Part shown: in pieces, positions 16,834 through 23,513 of the stretch
Numbering within the stretch: position 1 is the stretch's first letter
Layout of the letters: each line of letters begins with the position of its first letter
Source: JAJPHF01 sp035293805
GTDB lineage: Bacteria; Chloroflexota; UBA6077; JAJPHF01
Direction: 5' to 3'
Length of the DNA: 64,000 nucleotides
Assembly: GCA_035293805.1 (NCBI GenBank)
Contig: DATGMD010000070.1
Span: forward strand, 1 to 64,000
Translations under genes and position numbers: made by a program
The notes under the pieces: generated by a model
What the model was told of the DNA's origin: nothing
Databases searched by the model: none
The model's input: only the letters and a program-made list of their open reading frames with translations

Positions 16834-17064
16834 ATGGAGTGGCCAGAGCGGATCGTGCTCGACCCGGCGATTCTGGACGGCAAGCCGCTCGTGAAGGGCA
16901 CGCGGCTCGCCGTGGAATTCATCCTTGATCTGCTCGCCCAGGGGTGGAGCGAGGGCGAGATTTTAGAGAACTACCCCGGCCTGACGACCGAAGACATCCG
17001 CGCGTGTCTCGCCTATGCCTGCACGCTGCTCCGAGCGGAGAAGGCATATCCGCTGAGCGCGTAG
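16834..17064 (+). CDS. DUF433 family antitoxin-like protein
   Basis: A 76-residue protein with the DUF433 layout: RIVLDPAILDGKPLVKGTRLAVEFILDLLAQGWS followed by ILENYPGLTTEDIRACLAYA. This family is a small winged/helix-turn-helix fold and usually precedes a PIN-like DUF5615 toxin (VapB45/VapC45-type pairs). Here the normal partner appears destroyed: an ATG directly abuts its TAG but reads for only 28 codons. A different two-gene antitoxin/PIN pair follows. Confidence 0.85.
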   Translation: MEWPERIVLDPAILDGKPLVKGTRLAVEFILDLLAQGWSEGEILENYPGLTTEDIRACLAYACTLLRAEKAYPLSA

Positions 17065-17151
17065 ATGCTCCCCTTGTTAGCGGATCTTCGCCTTGCCGAG
17101 CCACCCCGGATTTTGCGCTCTACGCCTGGGTGGGATATGCTCGTGGTGTAG
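17065..17151 (+). pseudogene. Vestigial DUF5615/PIN-like toxin fragment
   Basis: An ATG immediately after the DUF433 stop opens a 28-codon frame, MLPLLADLRL then PRILRSTPGWDMLVV. The beginning (LLAD) and the RILR...PGxD element match the start of DUF5615 toxins, where ADEN and RILRGL...PGLD occur. The conserved acidic positions and the remaining ~80 residues are missing. I read this as a deletion remnant; a chance short frame is the alternative. Confidence 0.45.
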
Positions 17152-17188
17152 CACCGGGCGATACAGCGTGTAGTTCCGGTGGCACAGG

Positions 17189-17212
17189 GCTTGCGCCCCT
17201 CCGGGCGTAAGC
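17189..17212 (+). promoter_or_regulatory. Hairpin before the small antitoxin ribosome binding site
   Basis: GCTTGCGCCC and GGGCGTAAGC pair over 10 bp (one G-U) around a CTCC loop, 2 nt before the GGAGAGG that serves the next ATG. It could be an operator or modulate translation of the antitoxin. Confidence 0.35.
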
Positions 17213-17226
17213 TCGGAGAGGCTACT

Positions 17227-17400
17227 ATGGCGCTGCCGAAGCAGGTTCCCTTGATCGAGTACCACCCGAAAGCCGCCGACGCGAACACGGAGCGTCTGCG
17301 CCGGCTTGCTGGCAGCATCCCGTTCAAGGGCGAGGTGCCTTCAACGAAGTTCCTCGACCAGCCCGAGGAAGGCCCCAAGGCTACACGTGCCAGCGACTGA
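17227..17400 (+). CDS. Small antitoxin-like protein paired with PIN toxin
   Basis: A 57-residue hydrophilic protein starting at ATG 17227, with GGAGAGG 6 nt upstream; the frame is open further upstream but runs through a hairpin. It contains LIEYHPKAADANTERLRRLAG and ends PEEGPKATRASD. It has no domain I recognise. Its stop overlaps the GTG start of a PIN-domain protein by 14 nt, the arrangement of type II toxin-antitoxin operons, so an antitoxin role is inferred from size and position. Confidence 0.6.
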   Translation: MALPKQVPLIEYHPKAADANTERLRRLAGSIPFKGEVPSTKFLDQPEEGPKATRASD

Positions 17401-17944
17401 GCGTGGCTTCAGTGAGGTGCCGCCCCAGCGTCTTTACGTCGATACGAACGTCTGCCTCGACTACTTGATCGACACGCGTCCACGCTATGCGCTGGCCGTC
17501 CGTCTGTTTCGGCATCTAGACGCCTGCCAGCTCACCACTCTCTACGTGTCTCCGTTGTCGTGGATGGAGTTTGCCCATGTCATTCGCACGCAGCGGTTCC
17601 GTGATGGTCTCTCGCCGCAATGGCAACAGCAGTACGACCTCGCGCGGTGGTCACAGGACCCAGCGGTCCGCCAGCGTTATCTGGCCGCGCTGCTCGGCCA
17701 ATTCGAGGCGCTGCTCGACCAGTTTGGCTGGGCGGAAGTGGTAATAACGTCTGACGTGCGGCGCCGGGCCTTGCAGTACATCGCCCAATACAATCTGCAG
17801 AGCCAGGACGCCGTGCACCTGGCGTGTGCTGCCGAGGCAGGCGTCGTCGACCTCGCATCCCTCGACGAAGGCTTTCGGCGCGTCGACAACCTCTATCTGT
17901 GGAACGATCACATCTACGGCGCGTCCCGACCGACCACACTCTGA
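17387..17944 (+). CDS. PIN-domain toxin-like ribonuclease
   Basis: A 185-residue PIN-domain protein. The acidic metal-binding residues are seen in YVDTNVCLDYL (Asp19), WMEFAHV (Glu61), SQDAVHLACA and ASLDEGF, the four positions expected for a VapC-like RNase. I use GTG 17387, which overlaps the upstream small gene; GTG 17417 would also keep the domain intact. It is somewhat longer than the usual ~135-residue VapC. It converges on the amidohydrolase gene at 17984 with 39 nt between stops. Confidence 0.8.
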   Translation: MPATERGFSEVPPQRLYVDTNVCLDYLIDTRPRYALAVRLFRHLDACQLTTLYVSPLSWMEFAHVIRTQRFRDGLSPQWQQQYDLARWSQDPAVRQRYLAALLGQFEALLDQFGWAEVVITSDVRRRALQYIAQYNLQSQDAVHLACAAEAGVVDLASLDEGFRRVDNLYLWNDHIYGASRPTTL

Positions 17945-17983
17945 TATGCCGCTCGCGCTGGCGGTGGAGCAGTGGAATCCCGG

Positions 17984-19120
17984 CTACGCCCCGACGGGCA
18001 GCGGCAGTCCCAGGAAGCGCGCCGCGTTGCCGCCCAGGATCTTCGCCTTCGCCGTGTCCGACAGCTCAGGGTTCTCCGCGATGTAGCGCACCGAGTTCGG
18101 GAAGTTGCTGTCCCAGTGGGCGTAGTCCGAGGCGTACAGGATGCGGTCCTCGCCGACCCGCGCCACCACGTCGGGCAGCGTCTCCTCGTCGGGATCGCAG
18201 CTAATCCAGAAGCGCTCGCCGCGCACGTGCTCGCTCGGCGGCCGCGTGAGCAGCGGCACCTGCGGGCGCAGCCGCTCGTAGTGCTCGTCCATGCGCTGCA
18301 GCCAGTACGGCAGCCAGCCCACGCCCGCCTCGAAGAAGCCGATGCGCAGCCGCGGGAACTGGTCCAGCACGCCGCCGCAGACGACGCAGGCCGTGGCGAT
18401 CATCTGCTCGAAGGGGAACGCCACCAGATGGGTGAAGAAGAAGCGGTCGAAGCGCTCGGTGCCCGCGTTCTGCGTGCCGTAGTGGCCGGCCAGGCCGTTG
18501 TGGCCCACGCCGGCGTGGACGCTGAGCGGCACGCCGAGTTGCTGGGCGGCGTCGTAGAAGGGGTAGAAGTCGGGGTGGTCGAGGTTCTTGCCGTGCAGGT
18601 TGGTCGGCAGCATCGCCGTCACGTGGCCCAGTTGGCTCGTGGCGCGCTCTAGCTCCGCGATGGCGGCCGCCACGTCTTGCAGCGGCACGAGCGCCACGCC
18701 CTTCAGGCGGTCCGGCGCGGCGGCGCAGAACTCGGCCAGCCAGTCGTTGTACGCGCGAGCGACGGCGACGGCCAGGCCGGGGTCGGCCAGGTTCGGCAGC
18801 GTCAGGCCGATGTAGGTGCCGAAGAGCACCGCCACGTCGATGCCCTCCTGGTCCATGTCGGCCAGGCGCGCTTGCGGGTTCCGCATGCCCGCGCGGTACA
18901 GGCGGCTCCAGTCCATCTCGGGGCTGAACGGGCCGCTGTTGCCCTGGCCGGGGCCCTCGGGGATGGGGTAGATGCGGCCCTCGACGAGGCAGCGGTTGCG
19001 CCCGTTCACTTCCAGTATGCGCGGCGCGCGGTCGCGGTAGGCGGGATCGAGGCGCGCGGCCCAGTCGACCTCGTGCTCGGCCACGTGCCCGTCGGCGTCG
19101 ATGACGTAGGGCTTTGCCAC
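17984..19120 (-). CDS. ACMSD-type amidohydrolase (Amidohydrolase_2)
   Basis: A 378-residue amidohydrolase-2 protein, the family of 2-amino-3-carboxymuconate-6-semialdehyde decarboxylase and related nonoxidative decarboxylases. VIDADGHVAEHE at the N-terminus supplies the DxHxxE variant of the metal motif; PLSVHAGVG, GFFEAGVGWLPYW and LYASDYAHWD carry later histidine and aspartate ligands. The start is GTG with GGAG upstream. It is a single gene with no operon partner. Decarboxylation or hydrolysis of an aromatic acid fits the family, but no substrate can be read. Confidence 0.85.
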   Translation of the reverse strand: MAKPYVIDADGHVAEHEVDWAARLDPAYRDRAPRILEVNGRNRCLVEGRIYPIPEGPGQGNSGPFSPEMDWSRLYRAGMRNPQARLADMDQEGIDVAVLFGTYIGLTLPNLADPGLAVAVARAYNDWLAEFCAAAPDRLKGVALVPLQDVAAAIAELERATSQLGHVTAMLPTNLHGKNLDHPDFYPFYDAAQQLGVPLSVHAGVGHNGLAGHYGTQNAGTERFDRFFFTHLVAFPFEQMIATACVVCGGVLDQFPRLRIGFFEAGVGWLPYWLQRMDEHYERLRPQVPLLTRPPSEHVRGERFWISCDPDEETLPDVVARVGEDRILYASDYAHWDSNFPNSVRYIAENPELSDTAKAKILGGNAARFLGLPLPVGA

Positions 19121-19330
19121 GGCAGGCTCCTCTCCGCGGCGGCGCGTGGATGCGGCGCCCGGCCGCGCGGTCGCCTAACCCTACCCCGCCCCGCCCGGCC
19201 TGTCAACTCGGCGCCCTGAGAGCCGGCTGTGACGCCCGCGCCCGTACGTTCGCGCCGTCCCGGGCGTTGTTCGATATGGCGGCGGCCCCATCTCGCGGCC
19301 GCCGACCCCCGAGCGCACAGGAGAGCCGCC

Positions 19331-19780
19331 ATGACCGCGACCATGCCCGCGCAGCCAGCCAGCCGCCCGACAACGCGCCCGCCCCAGCGCCTGTTCCCGT
19401 GCCTGGCGTACCAGGACGCCCCGGCGGCCATCGCCTGGCTCGGCAAGGCGTTCGGCTTCGAGCAGATGGTCGCCTACACGGGGCCGGACGGCGGCATCGT
19501 CCACGCCGAGCTGCGCCTGGAGGGCAACGTGGTCATGCTGGGCGGCGAGCGCCCGGACCACTACCCGGTGCAGAGCCCCGCGACCCTCGGCGCACCCACG
19601 CAGGGGGTCTACGTGTGCGTGGCGGCCGTGGACGCGCTGTGGGAGCGCGCCGTGGCGGCGGGCGCGGCGGTCGTGCGGCCGCTCGCCGATACCCACTACG
19701 GGTCGCGCGAGTTCAGCGTCCGCGACCCGGAGGGCCACGTCTGGAGCTTCGGCACCTACGACCCGTTCGCCGGCCACTAG
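19331..19780 (+). CDS. VOC-family (glyoxalase-like) protein
   Basis: ATG 19331 with GGAGAG upstream gives 149 residues. The N-terminal 20 residues are Thr/Pro-rich and the rest is a single vicinal-oxygen-chelate unit: LFPCLAYQDAPAAIAWLGKAFGF, IVHAELRLEGNVVMLG, and RDPEGHVWSFGTYDPF at the end. PhnB-like VOC proteins of this kind are mostly of unknown function. The divergent gene is the amidohydrolase at 19120, and a GC-rich inverted repeat follows. Confidence 0.82.
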   Translation: MTATMPAQPASRPTTRPPQRLFPCLAYQDAPAAIAWLGKAFGFEQMVAYTGPDGGIVHAELRLEGNVVMLGGERPDHYPVQSPATLGAPTQGVYVCVAAVDALWERAVAAGAAVVRPLADTHYGSREFSVRDPEGHVWSFGTYDPFAGH

Positions 19781-19814
19781 TGTAAGATCAGGCCACCGCT
19801 TCGGGTTAGGGAAG

Positions 19815-19907
19815 GCGGCCTGGGAGCGCGGCCGTCCCGGCCGCCCGGCCGGGGGCGCGGACGCCGCCGTGGCGGGCGAGCCCCCGCGCTCCCAGCCCCC
19901 CCAGGCC
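19815..19907. repeat. GC-rich inverted repeat between VOC and serine hydrolase genes
   Basis: CTGGGAGCGCGG (19820-19831) and CCGCGCTCCCAG (19884-19895) are perfect 12-bp inverted repeats with GGCC/AGGCC flanks extending the symmetry. The core holds GGCCGCCCGGCCGG. It follows the VOC gene stop by about 35 nt and could also terminate transcription. Confidence 0.55.
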
Positions 19908-20016
19908 GTCAGCCGAGCGGCTTGTCTGGTCCAGCTTTCGGCCCTACCCTCTGGCCGGGCCGCGGCGGGCTATGCTTCTGCGGAGACCAACCGGGCCGTT
20001 GCGAGGGGAAGCGCCA

Positions 20017-21480
20017 GTGCGATCACTCGGCTTGCTGAGTAGCCTGCTCGCCGGACTACTTCTCCTGGCGGCCTTCCTCCCTCCGGCGTCCCGCCCGGCC
20101 GAGGCGCAGGACGACTTGGCCGCCGCGATTGACGCCTACGTGCAGGAGCGCATGGCCGCCTGGGACGTGCCCGGGCTGGCGCTGGTGGCGATCGACGGCG
20201 GGCGCGTCGTGCGGCGGCGCGGCTACGGCCTCGCCGACCGCGAGGCCGGCACGCCGATGACCGATGCGACGCTCGTCCCCATCGGCTCGACCGGCAAGGC
20301 GCTTACCGCGCTGGCGGTGCTGCAGCTCGTCGAGCAGGGACGGCTGGCGCTCGACGCGCCGGTGACCGACTACCTGCCGTACTTCCGGGTGGCCGACGCC
20401 TGCGGCGCGCGGATCACCCCCCGCGAGCTGCTCTCGCACACCGCCGGCCTGCCGGCCAGCGGCATCGCCGACGAGGCCTGGGACGCCGACGCGCTGGAGC
20501 GCTACGTGCGCGGGCTGGCCAGCGTCCCCCTGCGCCGCGCGCCCGGTAGCGGCTGGGAGTACGCCAACAGCGGCTTCGCCGTCGCCGGCCTGGTCGTGCA
20601 GACCGTCGCCGGCGAGCCGTACGAGCAGTACCTGGCGGAGCACGTCTTCGAGCCGCTCGGCATGCAGCGCGCGACCTTCGACCCCGCGGTGGCGCGCGCC
20701 CGCGGCCTGGCGCAAGGCTATTACCATCGCGGGGAGACCCTGGTGCCGTTCCCGCCGCCGCTCTCGCGCAGCGACGCGCCCGCGGGCGGCCTTATGGCCA
20801 GCGCGGCCGACGTGGCCAGCTACCTGCTCGCGCTGCTGCACGGCGGCGAGCGCGGTGGCGTCTCGGTCATCTCCCCGGCCTCGCTGGCCACGATGTGGGC
20901 GCCCCAAGTCTCGCTCGACGAGACGCTGGCCTACGGGCTCGGCTGGTACGTGGGCGACCTCGACGGAGCGCTAGCCGTGTGGCACAGCGGGAGCATGTTG
21001 ACCACCGGCTCGCGCTTCGACGTCGCGCCCGACGAGCAGCGCGCCGTGGCGGTCCTCACGAACACCGACGACGAGGCCAAGGAGGAGATCGCCGACGGCG
21101 TGCTCGCGCTGCTGCGCGGCACGGCGCCCGAGCGGCGCGCGGTGCCGCCGCCGCGCCCGCCGAACACCTACCAGCCGGACCCCGCCGACTGGGCAGCCTA
21201 CGCAGGCGAGTACATCCTGCCCTTCGGCACCCTGCGCGTCTACCGCGACGGCACGCGCCTGCGCGGCCACCTGCCCAACGTCGAGCTGGACCTCGCGGCG
21301 CTCGACGCCCACACGTTCGTGGTCCACGCCCGCCCGCCGCTCTTGGAGGGCGCGGTCGTCGCGTTCCGGCCCGACGCCGCCGGGCGGATGGCGCTCTGGC
21401 AGGGCGACCAGCTCCTGGGCGCGCCCCCCGTCGCCCCCCCGCCCAAGGCCGACGGGGGCGCCGTCTGCGCCCCCGCCTGA
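20017..21480 (+). CDS. Secreted serine hydrolase, beta-lactamase/penicillin-binding-protein fold
   Basis: I start at GTG 20017, where GAGGGGA precedes the codon; an in-frame ATG at 19972 would add 15 residues. The 487-residue product has a signal peptide (LLSSLLAGLLLLAAFLPPASRPAEA). The catalytic Ser91-Thr-Gly-Lys94 is the SxxK motif; YANSGF is the YxN motif and HSGSM the KTG equivalent. A C-terminal lipocalin-like beta domain begins near DWAAYAGEY. Such proteins are esterases, D-aminopeptidases or beta-lactamase relatives acting outside the membrane. It stands alone and its substrate is unknown. Confidence 0.85.
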   Translation: MRSLGLLSSLLAGLLLLAAFLPPASRPAEAQDDLAAAIDAYVQERMAAWDVPGLALVAIDGGRVVRRRGYGLADREAGTPMTDATLVPIGSTGKALTALAVLQLVEQGRLALDAPVTDYLPYFRVADACGARITPRELLSHTAGLPASGIADEAWDADALERYVRGLASVPLRRAPGSGWEYANSGFAVAGLVVQTVAGEPYEQYLAEHVFEPLGMQRATFDPAVARARGLAQGYYHRGETLVPFPPPLSRSDAPAGGLMASAADVASYLLALLHGGERGGVSVISPASLATMWAPQVSLDETLAYGLGWYVGDLDGALAVWHSGSMLTTGSRFDVAPDEQRAVAVLTNTDDEAKEEIADGVLALLRGTAPERRAVPPPRPPNTYQPDPADWAAYAGEYILPFGTLRVYRDGTRLRGHLPNVELDLAALDAHTFVVHARPPLLEGAVVAFRPDAAGRMALWQGDQLLGAPPVAPPPKADGGAVCAPA

Positions 21481-21498
21481 CCCCCTGCGGACCGCGGG

Positions 21499-22749
21499 CT
21501 ACTCGTAGCGCAGCGCCTCGATGGGGCGCAGGCGCGCGGCGCGGGTCGCCGGGTAGATGCCGAAGAAGAGGCCCACCGCGGCCGACACGGTGACCGAGAG
21601 CAGCACCGCGTCGGGCGTGACGAGCGTGGTCAGCTTCTGGCCGTTCAGCGGCACGCCGCTCAGCAGGTGCGCCAGCCCGATGCCGATCCCCATGCCGATC
21701 AGCCCGCCGAAGATGCTCACCACGGCCGCCTCGACGAGGAACTGCAGCAGGATGTCGCGGCGGCGGGCGCCAATGGCCTTGCGGATGCCGATCTCGCGGG
21801 TGCGCTCGGTCACCGACACGAGCATGATGTTCATGATGCCGATCCCGCCCACTACCAGCGAGATCCCCGCGATCGCGCCCAGCAGGATCGTCATGATGCC
21901 CGTCACCTGGGCGGCCGTGTTCAGGAAGTCGGCCTGGCTCTGGATGGTGAAGTCGTCCTGGGTCACGCGGTGGCGCTGGCGCAGGAGCGCGCCGATGTCC
22001 TGCGTCGCCTCGTCCATGAGCTTCGCGTCGGCCACCTGCACGTTGATCGTGCTCACCTGGTAGCTGCCGCGCACCGTGCGCGTCGGCGTGAGGCGCGTCT
22101 CGTAGGCCGTCAGCGGCACGAACACCTGGTCGTCTTGGTTGCCGAGGCCAGTGCCCCCCTTCGTCTCCATCACGCCAATCACGCGGAAGCTCACGCCCGC
22201 GCGCCCGCCCACGCTGATGCGGACCGACTCGCCCACCGGGTCGAGGTCGCCGAACAGGTTCTGCGCCACGACGCTGCCGAGCACGACGACGGGCGAGCGG
22301 CTATCGACCTGCTGGCGCGTGAAGAAGTCGCCGTCCGCGACGTGGAAGTTGCGCACGTCCGGGTAGTCTTCCGTGGTGGCGGTGACGCGCGTGCTCCAGT
22401 TCTGGCCGCTCGCCACCAGCTGGGCGAAGCCGCCGGCCTCGGGCGCCACGCCGACCACCGAATCCACCTGGTCGGCGATGGCCTGGGCGTCGTCCAGCGA
22501 CAGTGTCTGCGCGCTGCCCTGGCCGGCGCGGATGCCGCCCTGCTGGGTGCTGCCCGGCCGGACGAACAGCAGGTTGGTGCCCAGGCCCTGGATCTGGTCG
22601 GTGACGGCCGCCTGGGCGCCGCGGCCCACCGACATCAGCGAGATGACGGCCGCCACGCCGATGATGATGCCCAGCATCGTCAGCAGCGCGCGCAGCTTGT
22701 TGGCCGAGAGCGCCCGGATCGCCGTGCGCAGCGTCGTGGCGAGTGTCAT
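21499..22749 (-). CDS. MacB-type ABC transporter permease
   Basis: A 416-residue FtsX/MacB-fold permease. The N-terminal helix contains NKLRALLTMLGIIIGVAAVISLMSVG, a large extracytoplasmic MacB_PCD domain spans about 60-270, and three C-terminal helices include the GIMNIMLVSVTERTREIGIRKAIGARRRDI block conserved in the family. The ATG overlaps the ATPase gene stop by 4 nt. With that ATPase and the adaptor it forms a three-gene exporter operon (adaptor, ATPase, permease). It probably exports a lipophilic compound or peptide; no substrate can be assigned. Confidence 0.92.
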   Translation of the reverse strand: MTLATTLRTAIRALSANKLRALLTMLGIIIGVAAVISLMSVGRGAQAAVTDQIQGLGTNLLFVRPGSTQQGGIRAGQGSAQTLSLDDAQAIADQVDSVVGVAPEAGGFAQLVASGQNWSTRVTATTEDYPDVRNFHVADGDFFTRQQVDSRSPVVVLGSVVAQNLFGDLDPVGESVRISVGGRAGVSFRVIGVMETKGGTGLGNQDDQVFVPLTAYETRLTPTRTVRGSYQVSTINVQVADAKLMDEATQDIGALLRQRHRVTQDDFTIQSQADFLNTAAQVTGIMTILLGAIAGISLVVGGIGIMNIMLVSVTERTREIGIRKAIGARRRDILLQFLVEAAVVSIFGGLIGMGIGIGLAHLLSGVPLNGQKLTTLVTPDAVLLSVTVSAAVGLFFGIYPATRAARLRPIEALRYE

Positions 22750-23480
22750 GCGGCCGCCTCCGTGAGCAGCGCTCGCGCCTGGCGCGGCTGCAGGACCGGC
22801 TCGTCGCTGCTGATCAGGCCGTCGCGGAGCTGGATGATGCGGTGCGCGTGCTCCGCGATGTCCGGCTCGTGCGTCACCAGCACGACGGTCAGGCCCCGGC
22901 GCGCGTTCAGGTCTTGCAGCAGCGCCATGATCTCCTCGCTGGTGCGCGTGTCCAGTGCGCCCGTCGGCTCGTCGGCCAGGATCAGCGCCGGCTCGGTCAC
23001 CAGCGCGCGGGCCATCGCCACGCGCTGCTGCTGGCCGCCCGACAGCTCGGTGGGCCGGTGGTGCGCGCGCTGGGCCAGCCCCACGGCGGCCAGCGCGGCC
23101 AGCGCCCGCTCCCGGCGGTTGCTGGCGCCCGCGTACAGCAGCGGCAGCTCGACCTGCTCGACCGCCGGCATGCGCGGCAGCAGGTTGAACGACTGGAACA
23201 CGAACCCGAGCTTCTGGTTGCGGATCCGCGCCAGCTCGTCGTCCGAGAGCCCGGCCACCTCGACGCCGTCCAGCTCGTAGCTGCCGCTCGTCGGCTGGTC
23301 GAGGCAGCCGATCGTGTTCATCAGCGTCGACTTGCCCGAGCCCGACGGCCCCATGATTGCCACGAACTCGCCGCGCGCCACGTCAAGCGAGACGCCGCGC
23401 AGTGCCTGCACCTCGATGTCGCCGATCGTGTATACCTTCCGCAGGTCGCGGATGCGGATGACTGGCGTGTTGTCACTCAT
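22746..23480 (-). CDS. MacB/LolD-type ABC transporter ATP-binding protein
   Basis: A 244-residue ABC ATPase with Walker A GPSGSGKST, signature LSGGQQQRVAMARAL, Walker B LILADEPTGALD and the H-loop VTHEPDIAEHAHR. The family is that of MacB and LolD ATPases, which power FtsX-like permeases by mechanotransmission. The start lies 33 nt after the adaptor stop and the stop overlaps the permease start, so all three are one transcription unit. Confidence 0.94.
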   Translation of the reverse strand: MSDNTPVIRIRDLRKVYTIGDIEVQALRGVSLDVARGEFVAIMGPSGSGKSTLMNTIGCLDQPTSGSYELDGVEVAGLSDDELARIRNQKLGFVFQSFNLLPRMPAVEQVELPLLYAGASNRRERALAALAAVGLAQRAHHRPTELSGGQQQRVAMARALVTEPALILADEPTGALDTRTSEEIMALLQDLNARRGLTVVLVTHEPDIAEHAHRIIQLRDGLISSDEPVLQPRQARALLTEAAA

Positions 23481-23513
23481 GGTTGTTTTCCTTATATCAC
23501 CCGTCCCTCGGCG

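Noticed and set aside
19972..20016. ATG start for the serine hydrolase
   Set aside because: The GTG at 20017 has a better ribosome binding site and begins directly in the signal peptide.
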